The notes under the pieces: generated by a model
Database searches by the model: none
Told to the model about the DNA's origin: nothing
Seen by the model: only the letters and a program-made list of their open reading frames with translations
Position numbers and translations under genes: made by a program
Source: Adiantum capillus-veneris
Lineage: Eukaryota; Streptophyta; Polypodiopsida; Polypodiales; Pteridaceae
DNA length: 64,000 nucleotides
Assembly: GCA_014529385.2 (NCBI GenBank)
Contig: CM043968.1
Span: 127,805,018-127,869,017 of the forward strand
Reading direction: 5' to 3'
In this document: positions 11,082 through 23,100 of the stretch, piece by piece
Layout of the letters: every line of letters begins with the position of its first letter
Position numbering within the stretch: position 1 is the stretch's first letter

Positions 11082-14000
11082 TAATATTTTGCAATGATGC
11101 TAACTCCCGCACCACCATCAAGAATTCCCTTTATAGTTAATCCCTTGGTAGTGATGGGTAGGGTCGCATTAGACTCGTCGCCTTCAAAATACTGCCCTAA
11201 TTTGTTAATGGGTACCTCGATCATAGACTCGTGTCCATCTAAGTCAAGTGATTGCACATGATTTTCCTCATCAATCATAATCGAGTCAGGCCTATTTGGT
11301 TGCGCAAACTGCGGTAATCCCGTTCGTAGCTCTCCGTTAAGGAATGCTCGAAGTGCAAGGAATAACTCAGGATCTCCATACAGCTTTGCTATGATCGTGG
11401 TTCGGACCTCAGTAGACATGAAGTCCACTAGTTTGGAAACATTCATTGGCATTTTGCAGGGTGTAGGTCCTTGACTAGGAACTGGTGAGGATGGAATCTC
11501 ATATTCCTCAATGGGATCAGGTATTCCTTTGTTAAACATCCTTTCCAACAAGAAAGGTGTATGCTCACTTTTTGATGTCCCGTCCTCACTCCCTTCTTGG
11601 ATGATACTAGATATGGCTAACGGTCTATGGTTCATGTGGGGTGGATGAACTTGCGTGGGAAACACTGTGTCATGAATTTTGACATGCATGGGTTCTGGTT
11701 CTAGTTTCCTTTGAGTCTCCTCCACTAAACCTCTTAGATGTTTCACCTGCTCAATCTCGTCTACTGGGTTTGGGTACGTCCCAATCTTCCTTTTACGATT
11801 CTTCCCTTTTTGCCCCTGTGGTTTATCTTGGGGGTCTTGGATTGGATTTGGAAACACTTGTGGTGTTTTGAGAGGCTCTTTATGGTTTTCTCTTATTCGG
11901 TTTTCATTTGGTTCCATGTTACGGTTTTCTTTGTCGGTCTTTCCCTTTGTGGTATTGGTTCTAGTCTCCATTGTCTCGATTAAATCTGAATCATCCTCGA
12001 GGTCATTCATATACACGGGGTCATCTCCTGTTCCTATGTTTGTTTTGGAACTTGGCTTTGAATTTCCCGTATTCTGCGACCTCTTCCTTCGTGTCTTCTT
12101 TTTCTTTGCTTGGATAACTGACGCGGTATCTCTCTCTTCGAGGATATGACCTGGCCCTTGAAGCATGGACCGTGTAATCGCATAAGTGGGTGCGACAGGT
12201 GGTATTGGCGATGTCACACTAGCAATTTCGACCAAATTTAGGGGTGTGATTTTAGGCGCATTTGGGTTATAGGGGCATTGGGCAATCAAGTGATCTATGC
12301 CACAACGATTACATGTGAGTATTGGCATTACAGACGTGCTCCCTTGCTTCATTTGCATCTGCGCAGCATTCTTTTGCAGCCTAATAGGGCACTCCGCTGC
12401 CCGATGTGGTCCACCACACTCGTAGCATTGAAGAGGTGGCCTCCTAGCATGGGTGTTGATATTTTGACCTCTGGATGCGAGAGCAGCAGCTTGATAAACC
12501 GGCTTGACTTGCCCCCAACAATATTCCATGTAGTATATAGGACAGTCTTCCAATATATCAAGTCCGTAGGCAATACTAGTGTCTATTTCCTCCTCACAGC
12601 CATCTGCATAAGCATTAGATGGCTCGCAACCCACTTGGTTCATAGGGGCGACTCTTGGATGCGGGGGCTGCGGTCCTAGCACAGGAGGTGGTAGCGGTGT
12701 AGCTTGTACAAAATTTTGAGATCTAGGGACCATGTGTTGTGGTAGTTGCTCAACAGGTAGAGCAGGCATCAATACAGGAGCTCAAGGTACATCCGTCCAG
12801 GCTACAGGTGGTCTATTTGCCATCATACGTTTGATCATTAAACAATCCTTAGCTTGGTGACCATACCTACCACATGCGTTGCAAGTTCCATTAAATTTTA
12901 CTCTAAACGTAGGGCACTCACTAGTGCTATGTGGACCTAAGCAAATGGAACACCATTGTTGCTCCCTTCTTGGATACATGTGACTATTTTGAGGGGGTCG
13001 ATTATCCTTAAGAGACTCTTGGATTGCCTTGGTGAGGTCTATCAAGAATGTCTCAAATACCTTTGGCTCATTGGCAATGGGCTTTGCAGTCATGGGTTCA
13101 TACTCAATGGCTTGTGAGCTAGTGGATCTCGTGTCAGTAGACACCCTCATGCCTGCTATCATCAAGTTGTCCTCTAATTGGATTGCATTGGCAGTGACAT
13201 CTTCCCAGGTTGTGATACCTCTAATCACTAGTCCATTATAGATTCCTTCATTCCTCAACCCTCGAATGAATCGATCAAGCAGTTGGTTATTGTTGAAGCG
13301 CTCATTTACAGGGCAGCGAGAGTTTAAGTGCTTTAGACGACTAATGAAGTCCCTTACTGACTCTCCTTACTTACGTTCGGCCTTCTGTAGCTGAGATGCT
13401 ACACCCCAAAGCACACCTTCTCGTATGTACTCCTTTAGAAACAACCTTCGAAGGGTAGGGTAGATTGTTTTCTCGTCCACCCCTAGGGTTCTATACCAAT
13501 CTCCAGCCTTCATACTTAATGTCAAGCTTAAGGCATTGCACTTATGTAGTTCGTTGCGTTCCCCTAAGGAATCACATACTTGTTCAAACACTTCAATGTG
13601 TTTTCTAGCATCTTCGTCCCCATTGAATTTTTGCGTGAGTTTGGCAATTTGTACTGCCTTACTTCTAGGCTCTCTATCAGATGCATGACGCATATTTTCC
13701 GCGATAGATCGACCTATGGTTTGAGCAAACGCTGCCAAGTCACCTATGTGAGAAGGCAGGGCCGGTGGAGGTACTCTTGGAATCATATGTGGGAGAGGGA
13801 CGGGTACCGGTCTTGGCATATGTGTGGATGATGCAGGATATGGAACATAACCGGGCATAGGTCCACTCGGATAAGGGCTAGGGAGCGGCACTCGAGGAGC
13901 ATAAACAAGTGGTACAATTGGAGGTGTGGGGGCCATGTGTGCATAAGGGGCTAGAGGCACATACGGTCGAGGCTCCATATTAGGTACTACGACACTAGGT

Positions 14001-15007
14001 AGTGGCACTGCGCTAACCGTAGATGTCATCGGTACATTCTTTGTCAGGCCTATCCCTGGAGTGAGCACTGTGTTTTCCTTAATAGAGGGTTGAGCCAAGT
14101 TAGGGAAGCTAAAGTTGTCGCTCGGAGGCTCAGATTGCATAGAGACCCCAGGTGAAATGACGTAAGATGGGTCCATGGGACTCATTAGAGGAGTCTCCAT
14201 TTGTGATAGAGTAGGCTGCTGAGCCTTGCTCGTATCCAGAAATCTCATGGGGCCAGTTGAGAGTATATTTACCCCTCATTTTTGCCTTTCTGATTGAATA
14301 ATGCCATGGATAACATTACAGATCATTTTCTGTTGATCTTCGATGCTCGTGGCACTAGAGGTGGATTGTACAATCTCTATCCATCCTACATGGTAGGCGT
14401 GGCCAGAGTGTAGATCCGTCAACACCTCAGTGTGGAGGTCGTATGTCCAATGATCATTAATGAACAATCCTTCTAGAGTCGACGTGTTAACAGTTTCTTG
14501 TGAGGTAGAAGCAATGTTGCTCCCCGTGGTTTTACTTGTCACCAACGGTACTCTAGAGGGAACTTCTGAAGGAGGCAGCTCAATAGGGCCTTCTTGGTAA
14601 GAAGTTGGCAGGATATCCACATGGACACTCTTTGGGGGTGTGCGGTCCACGTGCGATGTGAAAGGAGAGTCCACTTCCCCACCCCCTTCGTGTGCTTCAT
14701 TTGCATCAGGTTCGGAGCGAGTAGCTCTACCTAATGTTTCCATGAAACGCCTAAACATACTAGTACTAGGTTGTGGAGCTTCGGGAGGTGCATGGCCTTC
14801 TCTCTCAGTGTTTTGGGTAGGGTATGCTTCCATGATTTCTGAGTCGGAGGAGGAATCACTAGCGGCTATTTTAGGGTCTTGGGTGGTGCTACCTTGTGTC
14901 CCCGCTGAGGGTCTAGAGCCTATCGTGGATGGGTAATGGGTGTCCGTATGAACAGAGGCACCCTCAATATGCTCGTGTTCTAACACCCGCCCAGAGCGTA
15001 AGTGCAT
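11033..15007 (-). pseudogene. gag: Element B gag and start of protease: very long gag with four zinc knuckles, three in-frame stops
   Basis: A single minus frame runs for nearly 4 kb from MHLRSGR to the protease DGG motif. It is broken only by TGA at 14,276, TAA at 13,367 and TGA at 12,782, with a frameshift near 11,060. Order: an acidic Ser/Thr-rich N-terminus, a Pro-rich region, a retrotransposon gag core (about 13,700-13,150), and four CCHC knuckles in two pairs (CSICLGPHSTSEC and CNACGRYGHQAKDC near 12,900; CYECGGPHRAAEC and CNRCGIDHLIAQC near 12,300-12,430). Most plant gags have one or two knuckles. Decay by scattered stops rather than deletions suggests moderate age. Confidence 0.85.
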
Positions 15008-16016
15008 GTGCTTTTGATACCCTAAGGTGTCAAAAAGCTGCTCTAGGAGGCCTTGTGACTAGTTTTTTGCGTGTTTTTGGTTTGTTTTTTTTGCTATATT
15101 TTTTAGAGCGTGTTGTGGAATGGGCCGTGTGATAGCTCGAAACGAGCGTATCGCTAGGAGGGACGCGTTGTGCTTTACAGCCCACCGTTTGGTTCTATTT
15201 TGCTCCAGAAAAGCCCGAAACAGTCTTTTCCTAGCTGGGGAACTAGGCTCCAAATAGCAAGTCTAAGGGTGCAAGTGGGAAGAGAAGGGAGGACAGTGGA
15301 GGACTTGTCCCACATGCTGTCATTCCCTCTTGAGGGGGTAGGGTATATATATAAGAGTGAGTCTAGTATATATCAGGGGACTGAGGCTTGGGCTTGGGCT
15401 TGGGCTTTGGCTTGGGCTTGGGCTTGAGGAAATGATCCCGATCCCGATCAAAATTTTAGTGATCCCCCCAGTCACTCACGCTTAAATATTTTTGATTTTT
15501 TTATAACCTCCCCCTCACTCACGTTTTTAGTTTTTGATTTTTTTTTCCCGAATTTTTTTTTACTTTTTTTTTTGGATATTATTTGGTACGCGTTTTGGTG
15601 CGCGTTGACCTCACCTAACTATTTACTGTCCCACCTACCTATTGACCTGCTAATCAGTGGTTCACCTAATTACTAACCTGCTTAATTAACTAACTGTGTG
15701 CCTAACTGTGCACAAACCAGAAAACACAGAAAATGCAAAAAATTGAAACTTGACAGAACTGTGCAGTGCAAACCCGAAAATGCAGAAAACGCAGAAACGC
15801 AAGAAATGCTAACTGTGTAAGCTGAAATCTGAGCTTAATAGAACTAGCAAAACAGAGCTTAACAGAAAACAGAAAACTTGAATGCAGTCAACAACATTCT
15901 GTCTTTCTCTACTGTTTTTTCATAACAACAATAATCAAACTTAAGCCGCGCCTTTCCTACATAAAAAATAGCTTCAATACAATTTACAGGTCGCCATTGG
16001 AGCTTCACGCGCAGCA
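15008..16016 (-). other. 5' leader of element B
   Basis: Noncoding leader between PBS and gag, AT-rich, with runs of T. It is homologous to the leader of H at 28,528-29,134: both contain GTATATATATAAGAGTGAGTC and a GGCTTG hexamer stretch. No credible coding sequence is seen. Confidence 0.6.
15386..15426 (+). repeat. GGCTTG hexanucleotide tandem repeat
   Basis: About six to seven copies of GGCTTG, with one GGCTTT variant, in the B leader. H has a shorter version near 28,646-28,662. Confidence 0.7.
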
Positions 16017-16036
16017 GCTCCCCAACAGTGGCGCCA
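16017..16036 (-). other. Primer-binding site of element B
   Basis: On minus, TGGCGCCACTGTTGGGGAG follows the LTR end after a short T run. It resembles the tRNA-Asp-type PBS of plant Ty3/gypsy elements (TGGCGCC...GGGGA). The tRNA assignment is from family knowledge. Confidence 0.6.
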
Positions 16037-16040
16037 AAAA

Positions 16041-16595
16041 TGTCAAGGCTAGGGACTTGCTACGCGCCGTGTGCGAGCCACAAAGGCTCCTAGCACACAG
16101 TCATACAGCAGACAAGCTCACAAGGAAGAATGGTGTGTCACTCACCTTCCTGCGTAGTTGCGAATGAAGGATTCCCGTGCTGCGAAGAAGAGGGAGACGC
16201 CGCTACGCCGCGCTCAACTGCCTCGCCGCCGTCGTGCCGCCGCAACGCTCGATCACACACACACTCTCACACTCTCTCTCTCTCTCTCTCACACGTACAC
16301 ACACACACACAAGGAGATGGTGAAGGAGAAGGTGGAGATGGAGCAAGAGCAGCTTCTATTGCACAATGAGAGAATCAGTAAAAATTAGGTTTAGTGGCTT
16401 TTATATGAGCTCACCCCATTCACACTTGGGCGCCCATACTTAGCCAACTAACTCCTTGAATATTCCAGTTAGAGTGCGCCTGTTATCGGCGATCACCCTT
16501 ACCCTGTTCCTATTGGTCCGACAAGCCCGGTACCTGACTCTAAATAATACAACGTTTATAGATCAGAGGGTGTCCGTGTGTCGTGAGGGTTAACA
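16041..16595 (-). repeat. 5' LTR of element B
   Basis: 555 bp on minus from TGTTAACC to CCTTGACA, partner of 1953-2507. It is inserted directly after a serine codon of the C1 gag. The five bases before it on minus are GAAGC. Confidence 0.88.
16399..16405 (-). promoter_or_regulatory. TATA box of B 5' LTR
   Basis: TATAAAA on minus in the same context as in the partner LTR. This would be the element's promoter. Confidence 0.5.
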
Positions 16596-17762
16596 GCTTC
16601 TCTCATCATGTGATTGTGTAGCCTTCTCCCTCCTAGCTCTTTTCACAATCATGGCCTCAAGTGGTTCTACAAAGGTTACCTTCTCCTTACCCTTATCCCT
16701 CTCCTTTGCTCTGGGTGGATCCACTACTACGGCTTTTCCTTTCTCTTCTAGCCTTATGATGTTTACAGGGCGATCAGGTGGTGGGGTTGGTGGAAGAGGT
16801 GGAATGGATGCTTGTAGTGGTGTCTGGGGTGGACGTAGAATTTGTGTTGGTGGGGTTGGTGCTCGGGGTGGGGGTGTTCTTTCTCTAGGGGGTGACAATT
16901 GGTTCCTCCTACCTCCTCTATTATAGTTTTGTCGTGGTTTGGGATAGTAGTACATACCGTGACCGTCTTCTCCGCAGTTGTAGCAATGATACTCCCTATT
17001 TTTTTGTCGTGCTCTTCCAGGGTCTTGATCTCTTTCTTGACTCCTCCCTTGTTGTATTAAGTGGACAGACAAATTCTGCAGTTGGTCAGTAATATGGGCC
17101 AACATATCTTGTTGGTCATCTCTTACCCCAAGAGCCGATGGTGGTGGTGGAATGGTGGTTGTCATAGTTGCCGGTCGACGTGATGTTGCTATTTCTGTTG
17201 ACTCGGTTTCTTTGGCTTTCATTCGCAGCTTCTTGTCCTTAAGGCGAGCAATCTCAACGGCTAACTCGTACGTAGTCGGGAATCTACCTTTCACCTTCTC
17301 CTTGAGAAGCGGCCATAAGCCATGCGTGAACCGATCTTTTTTTAGGAAATCGGGTGCAGCTTCCCCCCTTGCCAGTGACTCAACCCACCGTTCCCACAAA
17401 TCCACAAATTTGGACTCATAGGTGGCATATTCTAAAAGACCCTCCTGCTTCAAGTCTCTCAACTTGTCCCACAACTTTTCTGAAGTGGTAACTCCCCCAA
17501 AGCGCCTCTTAAAAGTGGTTTTTAAGGGTTCCCAGTCATCCTTGGTTGCTTGTGGAAGTGCATTGTACCATGATCTAGCTTCTAGCTTCATGAGATGCTT
17601 AAAGATTCTAACCCGGGATTCATCCGTATCTTTGTTGCTCACTACACATGCTACTTCAAAGTCATCTAGGAAGTCTGTTACCAAATCCTCCCCCTTCTTT
17701 CCTTTAAATGTTGGAAATGCTACACTTGCCATGATTACTGAGAGAGAGCTAGAAAGACACAC
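16596..17762 (-). pseudogene. gag: Element C1 gag, N-terminal part, cut by insertion of B
   Basis: The open frame codes for 389 residues before B interrupts it. It shows a retrotransposon gag domain (ARSWYNALP near residue 52, then WDKLRDLKQ and FTHGLWPLLK), a Gln-rich linker and a zinc knuckle with its last cysteine replaced by tyrosine (CYNCGEDGHGMYYY). A Pro-rich region and a Lys/Arg/Glu-rich end follow. After B is removed with one copy of its 5-bp flank, the frame continues without a gap at 2513 on plus. Gag forms the virus-like particle. The missing knuckle cysteine and the insertion make this copy nonfunctional. Confidence 0.85.
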
Positions 17763-18590
17763 TGCTTAACTTGCAAAAGTTTTTTTCTTCATTACAAGGA
17801 GGCGTGTATACCCTCTTATACTAGGACATAGATTAAAACTTCAAACGGTACATTGCCTTGTACCAAAGGTAGGACAAATGGTTGATCTGATGCCAGAACC
17901 TCAAAAAATCGCTCCCCACACAGCATGGTGTCAATGACGTGCTGGTAGTGAGCCTTCAAATCCAGTATTACCTTGATTGAGCGTACACGTGTTGGTATGT
18001 GTGATCTGTCTTGAGGTAGGTTGTACTGATTCATGTGAAGCTTAAAGGTGCTTAGTCACTGTCCAAGCTTGTGGGAGAGGGTGGTGTTCTTTCTTGAAAC
18101 AAACTCAGTAGATCCCTATTTTCTCTAGTGAGAGTGTGAGCCAATGATTCCGTTATCTGTGCTGCAGCATCAGGTGCGACTTGAAAACTGACTGTGATAA
18201 TTACCTCGGTGACTTGAGTTACCCGATTCTCAAAGTAGAATAGTGTTGATTCTCTATTGTGTAGAGCTCCTTCCATTTTTTTGTTGTGGGTTGGTTGTAG
18301 GTTGCGGACATGGTTTCGACCTTCTCCTTCTTCTTCTTGGCACTTGGCCTATGTATATCCACTAGGTTTGGCGTGTTGGTTGACTCTCCCACTGCAAATC
18401 GATTACCGTTACGCCTGGCACTCGAGCTTCGATGGAGATGCGGAGTTCGTCTAGTTGTGCTTGGAGCTCTTCTTCTTCTGTCGTCCAATTAGCAAATCCT
18501 GCTAGCCATTCATCCATTCACAATAGTTTAGGGGTTTCAATCTTGTAAACTGAAGGGTTTCATGAAAAGATCCTCAGTGGGGGCACCAAA
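17763..18590 (-). other. C1 5' leader with PBS and small ORFs
   Basis: The LTR end is followed on minus by TTTGGTGCCCCCACTGAGG, the likely primer-binding site (about 18,571-18,590). I cannot name the tRNA. Three minus ORFs of 60-90 codons follow (18,219-18,488; 18,052-18,276; 17,816-18,034), each in a different frame. The middle one (MEGALHNRES..., rich in Glu, Thr, Val) looks most protein-like. These may be uORFs or the remains of a longer gag N-terminus. Confidence 0.55.
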
Positions 18591-20139
18591 TGACGGCAGC
18601 AAAGCGAACCTTGAACCCCGACGGCCTCTAAAACACCGGGGACCGAATGGCGCGCCTCGAGCCTATCATGGTAAAGCAAACAGGGGGCACCACCTAGCTT
18701 CAGCGGCTAGGACGCAAACAACACACCACCATAACAAAGTTTTCATCCAAGAGAGATGGATGCTTGGGAGAAATGATGAAGAGGAAAGGGAATGAGATCA
18801 AGTGAGAGAGAGAGAGAGTGAGGGAGGGGGTATATCGGCTTAGTACTTAGGCACCACAAAAGGATGGCAAATCCGCACACCCTTCACACATACACAAGCT
18901 CACTCCAAACACAAGACTAGGTGGCGATTCCGCACACCTCACATGGGCAAAACATTGCAAGAAAACATACTCACACAACCTCAAGCTTTATTTGAAGAAT
19001 AAGGCGATGAAATGGGGAGCATAGGGTAGGGGAATGAGAAGGGAGAGCGTGGTAGAGCACATGGCGGATAGGTGGGAGTTGATGGCAAAGACTCGCACGA
19101 GGGTTACAGCCATCATCCTTCATTTAGTTTCCCTTCATCTTCCATAGCCCAAGGGTGTAGAGGTCATGCTTAAGACGAGCATGGTGATTGCTGTGATGGT
19201 GATGGTGTGGGTGTGGGTGTGTGCACTAGGCACACACAGTGCATAGTGTACTCTTTGGTGATGGTGTGTGTCCTTCGTGTGATGGTGACCCCTCTTTATA
19301 TAGGGGAGGAGGGGGGAGAAATTCTAGAATTTAGAAATGAAGAAATCATTATCTACATATGCCATGTGACTGTGGGCCCCACTTGTCTGGCTGTGTGTAT
19401 ATGTGCCAGAACAGCAGTCTCATGAGAGAGAGACTAAGAGAGAGAGAGAGATGGGTTGATGAAAAAAGTGAGAGGTGACATGGAGAATAAAGTAATTACA
19501 AGAGGGGAGAGAGAGGAGTGTGTTCAGAGGTGAATCTGTGTGCAGATGTGTGTGAACACAAGAAAAATCACGTAACCACCGGGTGGGGATGGGTCTGTGG
19601 GCACCTTTTTCAGTGAAACTGAGTGTGTGTGAGTGTGGGGGAGGTTATTTAGCTACAAGACAAGAGACATGGCGCCCTTTAGAGAGAGAGGGGGGTATTT
19701 GGGTCATGGGATATGATAGGAGAGAGAAAGAGGGGGTGGGGTATACTATTTTGGAAGATAGGGTAAGTTGCATGTGAGTTAGGGTGCATTATTGGTGAGT
19801 TATAATGCATTATTGGTGAGAGGTGGGGTAGCTTGAGGGGAGAGATAAAGGAGAAAGGACAAGGGAAAGAGAGAGGGGGTTGACCTTTTGAGTGGAGGAG
19901 AGGAAAAGGGACACCTGGCGGGGCAACAGTGAAGAAAAAGGAGGCAAGGTGGGGATGGGCTACCCCGCAGGCATGAGGTGGCCTATTTTACCTTTCTTAT
20001 ATATTTACATAATCATACTTTATTTTTTTTCTTACTTTTTCCAATGCCTTTTATCACTCCCTTCCTAACAGGGGGTTTTCATGGGGTGGAGACGAGAGAA
20101 GAGGGGTATGGGAGCTTGGCTTGTGAAAAGCCCGCATCA
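18591..20139 (-). repeat. C-type LTR shared by C2 (as 3' LTR) and C1 (as 5' LTR)
   Basis: 1549 bp on minus from TGATGCGGGC to GCCGTCA. C2 integrase and a PPT lie upstream, and a PBS and C1 gag lie downstream. One LTR thus serves two internal regions, the arrangement pol-LTR-PBS-gag. This is expected for a tandem dimer formed by recombination between LTRs, not for two independent insertions, which would leave two LTRs and a TSD between them. Confidence 0.85.
19295..19302 (-). promoter_or_regulatory. TATA box of shared C-type LTR
   Basis: TATATAAA on minus, matching 7446-7453 in the partner LTR. Confidence 0.5.
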
Positions 20140-20167
20140 TTAGCCCTCCCCTTTTGGCTAGAGCCAT

Positions 20168-23100
20168 TCATGTCTCTAGCTCATCTGTTTGATCATTATC
20201 GTCGGAGGTGGCGGCTGATGGTGTGTCCTCATCTGGAATGTCAATTGGTGGAGCCTGGTCAAATTGAAGAAAATAAGGTTTAAGTCGCCAACCATTTACC
20301 CTGGTTTTATGAAGTTTTCCATCAGCCTCCATAAGCTGGTAGCTTCCATTGGCATATTTTTTCCTGATGATGAAAGGGCCTTCCCATCGGAGCAGGAGTT
20401 TCTTATCCTTGCACGTGTCGAAGCGATTGTCGTAGCGGAGCACCAACATTCCTTTCTTCAATTCTTTTTTCCGGAGATGCTCGTTAAAGCTAAGCCGTCT
20501 ATGCTCTGCTTGTGCTTCATAATAATTTATTGTTTCTTCTCTATCCAACTGCAGTCTTTCCAAGTTGATGATGTGATCTCTCAAATTCATGTTGGGTTGT
20601 TGAAGTTGGCTTGCCATTACTCTGAGACTTTGTAGTTGCACTTCAATGGGCAAGATTGCTTCCTTACCAAATACTAGATGATACGGTGTGAATCCCAAGG
20701 ATGTACGAAATGAAGTTTTGTAGGCCCATAAAGCTGGTAGTAGATACTTATCCCAGTCTCCGGGATGATTGTTTACCTGCTTGGTAATAATTTTAGAAAC
20801 CATTCCATTTACCTTTTCAACTAGGCCATTACATTGAGGGTAATATGGTGAAGAGTGCCTCCTTGTAATGCCCAGTTTTTGCATTAATTCTCCTACCAAG
20901 TCTGCTCTGAAACCTGGACCTCTATCAGAGATGATCTCTAAAGGTGTGCCAAACCTACAGCATATGTTCTCGTAGATAAATTTAGCTACCTCTACCACTG
21001 TGATTCTAGTGGTGGCCGTAGGCTCTGCCAATCTAGTCATGTAGTCGACCCCCATGATAATGTAGAATTTTCCTGAGTTGGCCCTAGGTAATGTCCCAAT
21101 GGCATCGATACCCCATTTTTCAAATGGGCCAAATGAGAGAATAGGTGTCTATGGTTCAGGCATAAGTGACCTAGTGCCGGCCTTTTGACACAACTTACAC
21201 GTTTTGCACCAATGGTGTACATCACGGTTGAGGCTAGGCCATATGAAGCCTGCCTGCAAGATTTTCCTACTTGTTATGTCTAGGGCAAAGTGACCACCAC
21301 AAACCCCGTCGCCATAGCTAGCAATTACTCTCGTGATTTCGTGAGAGAGAAGGACCTTCCTGAGTATTTGGTCCTTACCCTTACAGTACAAACCGTCATT
21401 GATGAGTCGATACCTTGTGGCCTTCCGCGTCAACCATTGCTTCTGTCCCTTTGTTAAATCTGATGGGCATTCCCCTGTTTCCAAAAAATGCATGATGTCA
21501 AGCAAGGCATCACTTCCTTGAAATAGAGGGAGCTTTAGTTTTATTGCTCCAACCACCACTTCCTGTAGTCTTTCACTTGCTAGGGAATCTGCTTCTTGGT
21601 TTTGAGCCCTTGGGATATGGTGTATTTGAACTTCTTCAAACTTACCCAACAAGGTTTTTACACCACTTAAGTGAGTCCTTAAACTAGGATTCTTGCATGT
21701 CCATGCTCCATTTACTTGCCTTACCAGAATTAGAGCATCCCCAAATACATTAAGGCGTTGTACACCTTGTGAGACGCACCATTGTAGACCCTTGGTTAGT
21801 GCTTCATTGTTAGAATGTGAATCTAACAATTGGCCCAACGAAAATACCTTTGTCCCTTTGTCATCAAAGACCACTATGCATGCAGCTGCTTTGTGGGACG
21901 CTCGCTTGTAGGCTCCATCAAAGTAGAGAGAGTATGCTCCTTCTACCATCGGTGGTACTGGAGGTAATCGGACTTCTCCTTCCCTTCAAAGACTTGGTAG
22001 GTCATGAGTCCCCCCAAACTTGCCCTTGTCGTGCTTTCTACCTGTACCGTGTAGTCAAACTCTTGCAAACGAACTAGCTATTTAGTAATTCTAGCAGACA
22101 CATCCATGTGTTGTACAACATAGGGAAATATTGCATCCATGGTTAGAATCACAAATTGATTAGGCAGCAAATATGACCTAAACTTTGTAGTTTCAAATCT
22201 AAGAGCTAGGACTAAGTGTTCCACATGGCTGAAACCTTTCTCTCCTGTTGTCATCATTCGACTAGAGAAGTAGATTGGCCTCATGAAAGATTTCGTCGTA
22301 TCCTTTTGGAGTAGCACAGCCCCCAATGATTCATCACCAACACTTGAGGTGACATAGAATTTTTCATCCCACTTAGGTGGTGAGATAGTTGGCAGAGTGG
22401 CTAAGACCTCCTTTACCTTGTTGTAGTGATGTTCGCTTTCCTCGTCCCAAGTGAAAGTTGATCTTTGAGTGAGTTGTTGCAGTGGTAGAACAAGTTGTGA
22501 TAGTAGATGTATGAATCTACTTAAGTACCTCACCTTCCATAGAAAAGATACCAGTTGACGTGCGGTCGTTGGTGAAGGTAGGGCTATGAGTGCGGACACC
22601 TTACTTGGGTCGGCGTTGATACCTCTTGCTGAAATTTCATGGCCTAGTAGAATGACTTTACTCTCCCCAATGTGACATTTATCCACATTTAATTGCCCAC
22701 CTAGGCTCTGCAACCTGGCCAAACCTTCAGTTACCTTTTCTAAATGTGAAATACGGGAGATATATATACAAAAATCATCAATGAGCACTCTTATGGATGT
22801 TCCAAAGAATGGTTGAAAAACATGTGACATATCCTTGGAATGTGGCAGGTGCATTTGTGAGACCAAATGGCATAACCCTGTATGCAAAACAACCCAAGGC
22901 ATGATAAAAGTGGTTTTTAGCTGATCTTCCAAGGCTATGCGTATTTGAAAGTATCCTGAATAACCATCGCAGACGGTATAGCATTCAAAACCCGCTACTT
23001 CATTCAGAATTTCATCCAAGAAAGGGAGAGGAAAGTGGTCTCTCTTTGTAGCTGTATTTAGTGGTTTGTAGTCAACACAGACCCTCCACTTACCATTCTT

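Noticed and set aside
15170-15427. ORF encoding an Ala-Trp repeat protein
   Set aside because: It is a translation of the GGCTTG hexamer tract in the B leader, without homology or conservation in H.
16651-16926. Gly-rich ORF on plus
   Set aside because: Antisense of the Pro-rich region of C1 gag.
18562-18795. 77-residue ORF on plus (and its counterpart 7955-8197 on minus)
   Set aside because: Both are antisense readings of the C-type LTR end. Similarity reflects DNA identity, and one copy runs into flanking sequence.
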